Part shown: piece after piece, positions 5,917 to 12,415 of the stretch
How positions within the stretch are numbered: the stretch's first letter is position 1
How the letters are laid out: every line of letters starts with the position of its first letter
DNA from: CANJUD01 sp043750035
GTDB taxonomy: Bacteria; Bacteroidota; Bacteroidia; UKL13-3
Assembly (NCBI GenBank): GCA_043750035.1
Contig: JAYVCI010000002.1
Location: 1-21,753 of the forward strand
DNA: 21,753 nucleotides
Direction of reading: 5' to 3'
Notes under the pieces: model-generated
What the model saw: only the letters and a program-made list of their open reading frames with translations
What the model was told of the DNA's origin: nothing
Databases searched by the model: none
Position numbers and translations under genes: made by a program

Positions 5917-6375
5917 TTATGATATTTTTATAACTTTAAGAAAAATATTATCTAAGTGGTCAAAATCTCCATCTGCGGTCAATAATGGCACATCAAGTGA
6001 ATGTGCAGTGGCAACTATCCACAAATCATTCTTCCCCATTGTTTTGGCAGAGCCACTTAGTAAATTTCCATTGGGGTCATTTGTTTTTCTTTTAGAAAAA
6101 GAATCTATTTTAGCATAGGACTCTAACAATAGTTCATCACTGTTTGAAATGTCAACACAGGTTACATCTTCAAGAAATGTATTTAATTTTTTACACCTCG
6201 CATCACCCCAACTTTGTTGCATTTTTAATGATTCAAGTTCAGCTTTGGTTACCACAGAAATTATTATTGAAACGTTTTCGTCATAGTTATTTATTGCTGC
6301 TAAACATTTTTGCCCATATACTTTACCTCTAAGTATATGTAAAACAATACAAGTATCAATAACTAAAAATTTCAT
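5917..6375 (-). CDS. PIN-domain ribonuclease toxin (VapC-like)
   Basis: A 152-residue PIN domain, the fold of VapC toxins that cleave specific RNAs with metal-bound acidic residues. The expected acids are visible: D7 in FLVIDTCIVLHIL, E46 in VTKAELESL, D117 in KNDLWIVATAHSL, and D135/D137 in LLTADGDFDHL. The length fits the longer PIN toxins, and no residue needed for catalysis seems lost, so it may well be active. Its ATG shares one base with the TAA of the upstream gene (TAATG, 6373-6377), the tight coupling expected of an antitoxin-toxin pair in which the antitoxin is made first. The next gene downstream begins 20 bp away. Confidence 0.85.
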   Translation of the reverse strand: MKFLVIDTCIVLHILRGKVYGQKCLAAINNYDENVSIIISVVTKAELESLKMQQSWGDARCKKLNTFLEDVTCVDISNSDELLLESYAKIDSFSKRKTNDPNGNLLSGSAKTMGKNDLWIVATAHSLDVPLLTADGDFDHLDNIFLKVIKIS

Positions 6376-7304
6376 TATTTAACCCCTTTTAAAATCTTAG
6401 CAAATTCTTCATCGGTTTCGTCACCAGGCCATTGTCCCATAATTTCTGTTAAGGGATTTGCTTTTTTACCTTTCTTTGTTTGAAGTAATATTTGCTGCCT
6501 TGCCGACATTGCATTCGGCTGCTTTGAAAAGAACTTATCATTAGCATTTGGTTTGCCAAAGTCTTGTATTTCTATAAAGCTTAATTGGCCATTGGGTTTA
6601 TAGTGTGCCATTCCAGTTATAGTTACTTCTTTGCCCATATACTCTACTATGCCTTGAATTATATTATGATTATTTGCAAATACATTTACAAATCCTTGCT
6701 CTGTTTGCAATCCTAATTTGCCTTTTGATACCTTCATTTCATCCAATTGGCCATTAACTATTACTTTTTTAGGTTCGGGAATACTATCTTCTAATAAACC
6801 AATCTTATGAAAATCATCTTTCGTAATTTTCACTTCTGGTATTGTTCCTCTATTTGCCAAATAAAAAATTTCATTATCACTGATAAAATTCTTTTTAAAA
6901 TTCAGTAAAGATTTCAAAAGAGGTTTGTCTAAATCAGCATCCACATTTTCGCTACTTAAGGCTATTTGAAAGGAATCGATTACCAAAGCCATAGGTGTCA
7001 TTTTTAGTAGTCCTTCTTTGGGTTTGAACATATCATATTGTTGTCCTTTTATTGTTTCGGAGAATGGTGCACAATCGATTGTCAATGATGTGCCATTTTC
7101 CGCACTTCCTAAGATACTTTGCAGCCGAAGAGCTAGAGCCTTTTTTAGATATTTATCTGGGTTTATATCACTAAATCCTCTAAGCTTTAACATTAAAGCT
7201 TTTGTTGCAATATCTTTTGTAGATTTAGTCAAATCATTTAATCGGTCGAATTCGATTAAACCATTGTCTTCATCTTCTCCTAATATTTTAATGTCGTAAT
7301 TCAT
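6375..7304 (-). CDS. Large putative antitoxin partner of the PIN toxin
   Basis: A 309-residue protein, far longer than an ordinary VapB antitoxin. Residues 1-190 are of no family I recognise. They begin MNYDIKILGEDEDNGLIEFD and include KVIVNGQLDEMKVSKGKLGL. Residues of about 200-260 (FVNVFANNHNIIQGIVEYMG, then EVTITGMAHYKPNGQLSFIE) alternate strand-like segments and could be an OB-like or SH3-like barrel. The last 25 residues carry IMGQWPGDETDEEFAKIL. The WPGDE(T/S)xEE ending is a common C-terminus of antitoxins, where it acts as a toxin-binding tail. The gene is first in the run of seven minus-strand genes and overlaps the PIN gene by one base. An antitoxin or regulator role is inferred from position and tail; the large N-terminal part remains unexplained. 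Confidence 0.65.
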   Translation of the reverse strand: MNYDIKILGEDEDNGLIEFDRLNDLTKSTKDIATKALMLKLRGFSDINPDKYLKKALALRLQSILGSAENGTSLTIDCAPFSETIKGQQYDMFKPKEGLLKMTPMALVIDSFQIALSSENVDADLDKPLLKSLLNFKKNFISDNEIFYLANRGTIPEVKITKDDFHKIGLLEDSIPEPKKVIVNGQLDEMKVSKGKLGLQTEQGFVNVFANNHNIIQGIVEYMGKEVTITGMAHYKPNGQLSFIEIQDFGKPNANDKFFSKQPNAMSARQQILLQTKKGKKANPLTEIMGQWPGDETDEEFAKILKGVK

Positions 7305-7356
7305 TGTCTCGATTATTATTTAAATAGAGTGCCTAATATTCAATTGTATTTTTGTA

Positions 7357-7364
7357 CAAATATA
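7357..7364 (-). promoter_or_regulatory. -7 element likely driving the accessory operon
   Basis: The minus strand reads TATATTTG, matching TAnnTTTG, about 50 bp before the ATG at 7304. A plus-strand TATTTTTG lies at 7347-7354 and a 10-bp perfect palindrome TTTGTACAAA at 7351-7360, so two facing elements overlap here. Apart from this and the adk element, 7305-7578 shows nothing I can name. Confidence 0.4.
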
Positions 7365-7552
7365 TGGACGCATTGTGAAAATTATATTTAGCAAAGTTTT
7401 TGTTAAAAAAATCCAATTTGTCAATGTGCGAATATAGGAGTAAGTTTTTAGATAATAGCGTCTCCCATTTTTTATTGCTAATTTTCACAGCCTTAGATTA
7501 TATCAAACCCTATTGGCATATTGGCGAGCAAACTTATATACATTTTATCCCG

Positions 7553-7560
7553 TACTTTTG
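7553..7560 (+). promoter_or_regulatory. -7 element of adk
   Basis: TACTTTTG fits TAnnTTTG and ends 18 bp before the adk ATG at 7579, giving a leader of about a dozen bases. No clear -33 box is seen at the usual 19-bp spacing. Confidence 0.45.
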
Positions 7561-7578
7561 CACCTCTAAAAAAAACAC

Positions 7579-8157
7579 ATGCTCAATATTGTATTATTTG
7601 GCCCCCCGGGGGCAGGCAAAGGCACACAATCGGCCAAGTTGATTGAAAAATATGGGTTGGTTCACCTCAGTACGGGTGATATTTTTAGGGCCAATATTAA
7701 AGAAGGCACCGAGATGGGAACGCTTGCCAAAAGTTATATAGACCAAGGCAAACTGGTGCCCGATGAGGTAACTATAGGCATGGTGGAATCTGAAGTGGCC
7801 AAAACACCTGAGGCCAAGGGGTATATATTTGATGGTTTTCCCAGGAACAAATTTCAGGCAGAATCGCTGGATGAGTTTTTGGAAATACTGGGTTGCTCCA
7901 TCGCACTGATGCTTGCTCTGGAAGTGGAAGAGGATGAACTAAGAACCCGCCTGCTGCTCCGTGGTAAAGACAGTGGCCGTGCAGATGATATTGACCCAAC
8001 TGTAATACAAAAACGTATTGATGTATATAATAACGAAACTGCTCCGGTGAAGGATTTTTATAGTGCACAAGGGAAATATAGAGGAATTAATGGGGTAGGG
8101 AGTATTGATGTGATTTTTGGGGAGTTGTGTGAGGAGATAAGGAAGGAAAAGGGGTAA
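7579..8157 (+). CDS. adk: Adenylate kinase
   Basis: Catalyses ATP + AMP = 2 ADP and balances cytoplasmic adenine nucleotides. Visible features are the P-loop GPPGAGKG (residues 8-15), the AMP-binding segment LSTGDIFRANIKEGTEMG, the FDGFPRNKFQAE motif with its AMP-contacting arginine, and RLLLRGKDSGRADD in the lid region. The lid is short and has no zinc cysteines. The 192 residues match the usual size of short-lid bacterial enzymes. The last codons (EEIRKEKG, stop) already run into the purine-rich heptamer array that follows, so the very C-terminus may have been altered by the repeat. It is divergent from the accessory operon and about 280 bp upstream of obgE. Confidence 0.97.
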   Translation: MLNIVLFGPPGAGKGTQSAKLIEKYGLVHLSTGDIFRANIKEGTEMGTLAKSYIDQGKLVPDEVTIGMVESEVAKTPEAKGYIFDGFPRNKFQAESLDEFLEILGCSIALMLALEVEEDELRTRLLLRGKDSGRADDIDPTVIQKRIDVYNNETAPVKDFYSAQGKYRGINGVGSIDVIFGELCEEIRKEKG

Positions 8158-8287
8158 GGAATAAGGAGTAAGGAGTGAGGAATAAGGGGTAAGGAGTGAG
8201 GAGTGAGGAGTGAGGAGTGAGGAATAAGGGGTAAGGAGTAAGGAGTGAGGAGTGAGGAAGGGGTAAGGAATAAGGAATAAGGAGTGA
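8151..8287. repeat. Heptamer tandem array (GGAGTGA family)
   Basis: Nineteen consecutive 7-bp units, interrupted once by GGAA. The units are GGAGTGA (9), GGAATAA (5), GGGGTAA (3 or more) and GGAGTAA variants. It begins inside the last codons of adk. On the minus strand it gives false open frames of the type LTPHSLLLTPYS. Confidence 0.9.
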
Positions 8288-8303
8288 GGAGGGTTTCACT
8301 AGG

Positions 8304-8377
8304 CGTCATTCTGAATTTACTTCAGAATCCCTTCGAGGGTCGTCTGTATGAGATGCTGAAACAAGTTCAGCATGACG
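8304..8377. repeat. REP-like element with two hairpins
   Basis: Outer ends CGTCATTCTGAA and TTCAGCATGACG are near-perfect inverted repeats. Inside are two perfect 8-bp stems: ATTCTGAA/TTCAGAAT at 8309-8329 and ATGCTGAA/TTCAGCAT at about 8353-8373. It is a BIME-like extragenic palindrome, a different sequence from the 86-bp family but built alike (GTCATnCTGA...). Between it and obgE (8378-8439) I see only AT-rich DNA. Confidence 0.75.
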
Positions 8378-8439
8378 TGGTAGTAAGGGGCAGCTTATAT
8401 AAAAATGAAAAATATTAATTGTAAAATAAAAAATATTCA

Positions 8440-9429
8440 GTGGCCGATAATAACTTTGTAGATTACGTAAAAATATGTTGCCGCACTGGTAAGGGTGGTG
8501 CCGGAAGTACACACTTGCACCGCGACAAGATTACAGCCATGGGCGGTCCCGATGGTGGCGATGGTGGTAGAGGCGGACATATTATACTCCGCGGCAATAG
8601 TAACTTCTGGACTTTGCTGCATCTGAAATATAGAAAACATATTATAGCACCCGATGGTGGACCAGGCCAAAGTGGTAACAAAACTGGGAAAGAAGGGGAG
8701 GATGAATTTCTGGATGTTCCCTTGGGAACCGTTGCACGTGATGCCGAAACTGGAGAATTTATTCTAGAAATTACCGACCACGGACAAGAAAAAATATTAC
8801 TAAAAGGTGGTCGTGGCGGACAGGGAAATACGCACTATAAAAGTCCAACGAGACAGACGCCTAGGTTTGCACAGCCTGGAGAAGATGGTGCGGAAGTGTG
8901 GAATATATTGGAACTAAAAGTACTTGCCGATGTGGGTTTGGTAGGTTTTCCGAATGCGGGTAAATCAACTTTACTATCTGTAGTAAGTGCCGCCAAGCCT
9001 GAGATTGCGGATTATCCGTTTACTACGCTCACCCCACAACTCGGAATTGTACAATACAGAGATTATCGCTCCTTTATCATGGCCGATATCCCCGGTATTA
9101 TAGAAGGTGCCCACGAAGGCAAAGGTTTGGGTCATCGTTTTTTGAGACATATAGAACGTAATTCTTTGCTCCTATTTATGGTGCCTTGTGATACAAATGA
9201 TATAGTAAAAGAATACGAAATATTAGAGAACGAACTTGTGCAGTTCAACCCTGAGTTGCTTGATAAACCTAGACTTTTAGCCATCACCAAATGTGATATG
9301 ATAGATGATGAAATGCAGGAACAAATGAAGGCTCATTTGCCTGAGGGGGTTGATTGTATATTTATATCATCGGTAACAGGAAAAGGGATTGAGCAGTTGA
9401 AGGATAAGATTTGGGGGGTGCTTAATTAG
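8440..9429 (+). CDS. obgE: GTPase Obg/CgtA
   Basis: A large-subunit ribosome assembly and stress-response GTPase. The 329 residues show the glycine-rich Obg domain (1-158; KGGAGSTHLHRDK, GGPDGGDGGRGGH, GGRGGQGN), then the G domain: G1 GFPNAGKS (169-176), the switch segment DYPFTTLTPQLG, G3 DIPGIIEGAHEGKGLG (216-231) and G4 TKCD (283-286). It ends soon after the G domain, so the C-terminal OCT domain of Bacillus-type Obg is absent, as is usual in Bacteroidota. The start is a GTG at 8440, giving the expected (M)ADNNFVDYVKI N-terminus; no ATG fits. Together with adk it forms a plus-strand pair, though repeats separate the two. Confidence 0.97.
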   Translation: MADNNFVDYVKICCRTGKGGAGSTHLHRDKITAMGGPDGGDGGRGGHIILRGNSNFWTLLHLKYRKHIIAPDGGPGQSGNKTGKEGEDEFLDVPLGTVARDAETGEFILEITDHGQEKILLKGGRGGQGNTHYKSPTRQTPRFAQPGEDGAEVWNILELKVLADVGLVGFPNAGKSTLLSVVSAAKPEIADYPFTTLTPQLGIVQYRDYRSFIMADIPGIIEGAHEGKGLGHRFLRHIERNSLLLFMVPCDTNDIVKEYEILENELVQFNPELLDKPRLLAITKCDMIDDEMQEQMKAHLPEGVDCIFISSVTGKGIEQLKDKIWGVLN

Positions 9430-9443
9430 TATCAAGTAGCTAG

Positions 9444-9457
9444 CCCGCCACGGCGGG
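9444..9457 (+). other. GC-rich hairpin just after obgE
   Basis: CCCGCC-AC-GGCGGG is a perfect 6-bp stem 14 bp past the obgE stop. It is flanked on both sides by TATCAAGTA copies (9430-9438 and 9461-9469). There is no T-run, so it is a weak terminator candidate; it may simply be part of a dispersed repeat. Confidence 0.4.
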
Positions 9458-9521
9458 AGGTATCAAGTATTTGTCGGCTTTATTATATAATAGCCACTTC
9501 TATTCAGAATATTTTATGTCG

Positions 9522-9800
9522 ATATTCAACCCCTTCAGGGTTGCGTTTGACGGTCACTTTTCTCCCTGCATTTCATGCAGGGTTATTCATATTGAATCCC
9601 TTCAGGATTCTTCAAGTTGATACAAGTTTTGGCAATATGTAGCAACTCTGAAGGAGTTGAATATGAATAACCCCGAATGCAGTTCGGGTGGACTGAAAAG
9701 CGACGCACAGCAACTCCAAAGGAGTTGAATATGAATAACCCCGAATGCAGTTCGGGTGGACTGAAAAGCAACGCACAGCAACTCTGAAGGAGTTGAATAT
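9522..9800. repeat. 68-bp tandem array plus an inverted copy
   Basis: Direct units start at 9642 and 9710 (68 bp each), with a partial third at 9778-9800. Each holds a CAACTC-xx-AAGGAGTTG palindrome, ATATGAATAA, and the palindrome ACCCCGAATGCAGTTCGGGT. A diverged copy in opposite orientation covers 9522-9610 (ATTCAACCCCTTCAGGGTTG ... CCCTGCATTTCATGCAGGG). The frames that cross it are repeat translations, not genes. It fills most of the gap between obgE and the next gene. Confidence 0.85.
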
Positions 9801-9827
9801 CTGAGCATACGCTAATGACGCGGTGGA

Positions 9828-10244
9828 TTAAAACAACAAATTCACAAATGCATTCTTAGGCTCAATCTTAATAGGATAAGCCAGGTTCACGCCTCTTATT
9901 TCTTTAAATAAATTTGTATAATGTATGGGGGCTTTTATCTGATAATTTCCTTTGATCATCCAGAAATAATCGATGGGTTTTAGGTGCGGGACAAGTGCTT
10001 GCTTGCTTTTGTTTCCAATAAGATAAAAATCAACTTCCAAATCCAAATCCTGGAAATGATATACTGGGTATGCATCGATTTCTTTTTGTTTGGGATGCTT
10101 TACTTCTAGGTCTTCTATGCGTTTGAGTTTTATATTCAGATGCTTGTTGATGGCCGCTGCGAACATATATCCTTTGGCAGAAACAGAGATTCCGAACAGG
10201 TCGAAATCGTATTCGTAAACGGTATCGAGGGTTGTTTTTTTCAA
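9828..10244 (-). CDS. IPExxxVDY-type protein of unknown function
   Basis: A Bacteroidota-specific small cytoplasmic protein. The features I recognise are YDFDLFGISVSAKGYMFAAA, RIEDLEV, an aromatic YPVYHF strand, LIGNKS, and LVPHLKPIDYFWMIKG. The end reads EIRGVNLAYPIKIEP, at the place where relatives carry IPExxxVDY; here that motif has drifted. The function is not known to me. The frame is open to 10271, but a TATCTTTG promoter element at 10250-10257 lies inside that extension. The TTG at 10244, giving (M)KKTTLDTVYEYDFD, is therefore the likelier start, 5 bp after the element; the total is 138 residues. MtfA-like gene lies 68 bp upstream in the same direction. Confidence 0.75.
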   Translation of the reverse strand: MKKTTLDTVYEYDFDLFGISVSAKGYMFAAAINKHLNIKLKRIEDLEVKHPKQKEIDAYPVYHFQDLDLEVDFYLIGNKSKQALVPHLKPIDYFWMIKGNYQIKAPIHYTNLFKEIRGVNLAYPIKIEPKNAFVNLLF

Positions 10245-10249
10245 GTTTG

Positions 10250-10257
10250 CAAAGATA
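10250..10257 (-). promoter_or_regulatory. -7 element that decides the start of the IPExxxVDY-type gene
   Basis: The minus strand reads TATCTTTG, then CAAAC and the TTG start at 10244. It touches the palindrome at 10257-10297. Confidence 0.45.
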
Positions 10258-10313
10258 GTATCAAGTATCAAGTTGTCGACAACTTGTACTTGATACTCAC
10301 TACTTGATACTCC
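10257..10313. repeat. TATCAAG repeats forming a 41-bp near-perfect palindrome
   Basis: At 10257-10297, AGTATCAAGTATCAAGTTGTC meets its reverse complement around the centre GTCGAC with a single inserted base (shown here as AGTATCAAGTA + TCAAGTTGTC). A further TACTTGATACTC follows up to the stop of the MtfA-like gene. The copies follow a 7-bp phase. It could act as a terminator for the gene at 10313-11107 or as an operator for the promoter it touches. Confidence 0.75.
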
Positions 10314-11107
10314 TACCCCGCAGGATATTGATTTAGCATCTTTGCAAGCTTTTGATAAGTATTGGGAAGTGCCGCACGAAAATCATAAGATTTCTCGAAA
10401 AAGTTTTCGATGCATACTGCAAAAAATTCATCGGTATTGGTGCCGGCATAATCTCTCAAATAATCAAGTCTGCCATCTTCAATTAATTCAAGCATTGTTT
10501 CTGCATGCGTTGTAAATTCTGACATTTTCTCTGCCAAATCACTTGTGGAATCGGCAAAATTATCGACATATAATTTAAAAGCATGGCTCATTTCGTGCAA
10601 GCCCAAATTTAAATTATCGTTTATATCAATATTACCATGTTTAAGATGTTCCAACGAAAAATAAGTAACACCTGTAACAAAGGTGAGTCCTTTCGCCTCT
10701 TGTTGTATATAATTATTATAAAAGATGGATGGATATACTCCGATGGTTCTGATATTAGGCAATATATATTCTTCTAATCCAAACGTGATGCGGATAGCGG
10801 GCATGGATACCAAGACCAAACATTCATTGTCTATGATAACACTGTCCATCCCCACGATCCTTTTTTCTTTGATAAACTCAATCATCCTTTTGACATACTT
10901 GTTTTGCTCAGTATCCTGCATATCATTGAAGAATATAAAATTGCGACGCATATATTGTTGGGCAAAAGCAAAAAATGCTTCCTCATCCAGTTGTGTATGT
11001 GTTGGCTCAGTGGGTTCAAAAGTAAGATGATTGTACTGTCTCTTTTTGTATCGAATGATACTATTGGCAGTGGCAAGAAAAGCGATGATAAATAGTATAA
11101 CGGTCAA
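10313..11107 (-). CDS. MtfA/M90-like zinc metallopeptidase, membrane-anchored
   Basis: A 264-residue protein with one N-terminal hydrophobic helix (residues 2-17) and a soluble domain. HEMSH (171-175) is the zinc-binding HExxH motif. Further on, GTNTDEFFAVCIENFFEKS (222-240) supplies the conserved downstream glutamates, and LPNTYQKLAKMLNQYP is the usual family ending. E. coli MtfA binds the regulator Mlc and has peptidase activity; whether this one has such a partner is unknown. The start is a TTG at 11107, with an in-frame TAA five codons upstream and a TATATTTG element 23 bp before it. It lies upstream of the IPExxxVDY-type gene, but a palindrome and a second promoter separate them. Confidence 0.85.
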   Translation of the reverse strand: MTVILFIIAFLATANSIIRYKKRQYNHLTFEPTEPTHTQLDEEAFFAFAQQYMRRNFIFFNDMQDTEQNKYVKRMIEFIKEKRIVGMDSVIIDNECLVLVSMPAIRITFGLEEYILPNIRTIGVYPSIFYNNYIQQEAKGLTFVTGVTYFSLEHLKHGNIDINDNLNLGLHEMSHAFKLYVDNFADSTSDLAEKMSEFTTHAETMLELIEDGRLDYLRDYAGTNTDEFFAVCIENFFEKSYDFRAALPNTYQKLAKMLNQYPAG

Positions 11108-11130
11108 ATCGTGGTGGGCTTAATTGGGTG

Positions 11131-11138
11131 CAAATATA
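11131..11138 (-). promoter_or_regulatory. -7 element of the MtfA-like gene
   Basis: The minus strand reads TATATTTG, 23 bp before the TTG start at 11107. No -33 box is obvious. Confidence 0.4.
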
Positions 11139-11144
11139 TGGAGT

Positions 11145-11202
11145 AGACGAAAGACGATAGACGAAGGACAAAAGATGACCCTTCGACTCCGCTCAGGATG
11201 AC
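11145..11202. repeat. AGACGAA heptamers followed by a half REP
   Basis: Five consecutive 7-mers read AGACGAA, AGACGAT, AGACGAA, GGACAAA, AGATGAC (11145-11179). They are followed by CCCTTCGACTCCGCTCAGG and ATGACA, a copy of the dispersed 'TCGACTCCGCTCAGGATGAC' half-element also seen near 1190 and 12295. Confidence 0.7.
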
Positions 11203-11273
11203 ATTGGTATCAAGTCCGCAGCGGCGGATGTGGCTGCTTCCGGTGGATGGTAGTAGAAGTGATATGGTTGGTG

Positions 11274-11391
11274 GGGATATACTAGCGTAGTACTGCCCGC
11301 GTAGCTGCGTGAGGGATAGAAGTGGAAAGCCCACAGCGAAGGCTTCCGTAGCGAGGACTTGCAACGTATAGCCCGACGCCGCTTCGGCGGC
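11274..11391. other. GC-rich structured intergenic segment, possible ncRNA or mobile repeat
   Basis: GGGATATAC (11274-11282) can pair with GTATAGCCC (11366-11374) at 8 of 9 positions, closing a domain of about 100 nt that contains GAGGGATAGAAGTGGAAAGC and GAGGACTTGCAACGTATAGC. Right after it GCCGC-TTCG-GCGGC (11378-11391) is a perfect UUCG-loop hairpin. GC content is well above the neighbouring coding DNA. I recall similar segments ('GATAGAAGTGG...GTATAGCCCG') scattered in other Bacteroidota genomes, but cannot name them. The strand of any RNA is unknown. The open frames on the minus strand are not protein-like. Confidence 0.45.
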
Positions 11392-11418
11392 ACGCCCAAA
11401 TTATATACTGGAAACCCA

Positions 11419-11475
11419 TGTGGTTGGTCACAATCCCGTCCCGAAGCCACTTCGGGATTATTCGGGACAACCACA
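11419..11475. repeat. Nested hairpin element
   Basis: Outer 8-bp stem TGTGGTTG (11419-11426)/CAACCACA (11468-11475), and inner 8-bp stem TCCCGAAG-CCA-CTTCGGGA (11439-11457). A further TTCGGGA copy at 11461-11467 could compete with the inner stem. The rest of the gap to the yebC-like gene, 11476-11556, shows nothing clear. Confidence 0.6.
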
Positions 11476-11556
11476 GGCAATTACGAATTACGACTCACCT
11501 GCAAGAGACGTGACAACAAAATCAAAAATGGTAAATCAAAAATCGTAAATCTCCAT

Positions 11557-11564
11557 TATTTTTG
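11557..11564 (+). promoter_or_regulatory. -7 element of the yebC-like gene
   Basis: TATTTTTG is followed by CCAGCAAT and the ATG at 11573. This implies a leader of only a few bases. Confidence 0.45.
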
Positions 11565-11572
11565 CCAGCAAT

Positions 11573-12286
11573 ATGGGACGTGCATTTGAAAAACGCAAAC
11601 ATGTGATGTTTGCCCGTTATGATAAGATGGCCAAAGCGTTTACTCGCATTGGCAGAGAAATTTCGATGGCTGTAAAAAACTCGGGTCCAGACCCTGGTGG
11701 CAATCCACGATTGCGTGCTGCCATGCAAACTGCGAAAGGGCTGAATATGCCCAAAGACCGTATAGAAGCGGCAATTAAAAGAGCAAGTGAAAAAAGTGAT
11801 GAGATTTTTGAAGAGCATGTATATGAAGGTTATGGACCTTATGGTGTTGCAGTTTTGCTTGAAACAGCTACCAATAATACCAATCGCACCGTTGCAAATG
11901 TTCGTTCATACTTTACCCGAGCTGAAGGTGCTTTAAATAAAACAGGCTCGCTCGATTTTATTTTTACCCGAAAAGGAATGTTTAAACTTAATGCTGCGGG
12001 ACTTGACCCAGAAGAAGTAGAACTCGATTTGATTGATAGTGGTTTGGAAGAATTGTTTATTGATGCCGAAGAAAATCAAATTATTATATATACGGCCTTC
12101 CAAGATTATAGCCTAATGCAAAAAGCATTAGAAGAAAAAAATCTTCCTATCGTAAGCTCTGAGTTGGAACGTGTGGGTAATACTTTTGTGGAATTAACCG
12201 AAGAGCAAGAAACAGAAGTAATGGAAATGATTGAGAAAATGGAGCAGGATGATGATGTGCAAAAAGTATATCACAATATCAAGTAA
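11573..12286 (+). CDS. YebC/PmpR-family (TACO1-like) protein
   Basis: A 237-residue cytoplasmic protein of the YebC/PmpR/TACO1 family, known as DNA-binding regulators and, in recent work on relatives, as factors that help ribosomes translate proline-rich stretches. Visible segments are the N-terminal FEKRKHVMFARYDKMAKAFT, REISMAVKNSGPDPGGNPRL, RAAMQTAKGLNMPKDRIEAAI, the central VYEGYGPYGVAVLLETATNN (with NRTVANVRSYFTRAEGALN), and the acidic C-terminal domain. The length is usual. The start is fixed by the promoter element 8 bp upstream. Its function in this organism, transcriptional or translational, cannot be decided from the sequence. Confidence 0.93.
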   Translation: MGRAFEKRKHVMFARYDKMAKAFTRIGREISMAVKNSGPDPGGNPRLRAAMQTAKGLNMPKDRIEAAIKRASEKSDEIFEEHVYEGYGPYGVAVLLETATNNTNRTVANVRSYFTRAEGALNKTGSLDFIFTRKGMFKLNAAGLDPEEVELDLIDSGLEELFIDAEENQIIIYTAFQDYSLMQKALEEKNLPIVSSELERVGNTFVELTEEQETEVMEMIEKMEQDDDVQKVYHNIK

Positions 12287-12291
12287 CCCTT

Positions 12292-12395
12292 CCCTTCGAC
12301 TCCGCTCAGGGTGGCACCCGTGGCTATACTTCGGCTACTTCGGTTGTCGCTCAGAACAAGTTTGCTCAGTGCCGGCTGCTCAGGGTATCAAAAGC
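12292..12395. repeat. Degenerate REP-type repeats between the yebC-like and flippase-like genes
   Basis: CCCTTCGACTCCGCTCAGGG matches the half-element at about 11178. It is followed by a scrambled run with TTCGGCTACTTCGG and three further CTCAG copies (GCTCAGAAC, GCTCAGTGCC, GCTCAGGGTATC). No gene or clean terminator is visible. Confidence 0.55.
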
Positions 12396-12415
12396 CTAAA
12401 AATTAAAATTTCCTG

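Noticed and set aside
7400..7642. Plus-strand 80-codon frame upstream of adk
   Set aside because: It overlaps adk out of frame, has no recognisable sequence, and runs through the adk promoter.
8058..8309. Minus-strand open frames with LTPHSLLLTPYS repeats
   Set aside because: They are readings of the heptamer array, with no protein-like composition.
9430..9469. Obg terminator
   Set aside because: The CCCGCC/GGCGGG hairpin lacks a T-run and recurs in part next to another TATCAAG copy at about 11208-11229, so it is more likely part of a repeat.
9522..9800. CRISPR array
   Set aside because: Units are adjacent 68-bp copies with no unique spacers and no cas genes nearby.
9583..9808. Minus-strand open frames over the 68-bp array
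   Set aside because: They are translations of the DNA repeat; the two frames are shadows of one array.
11193..11480. Minus-strand open frames in the GC-rich segment
   Set aside because: Low-complexity residues, strong DNA hairpins and no start signal; more likely repeat or RNA.
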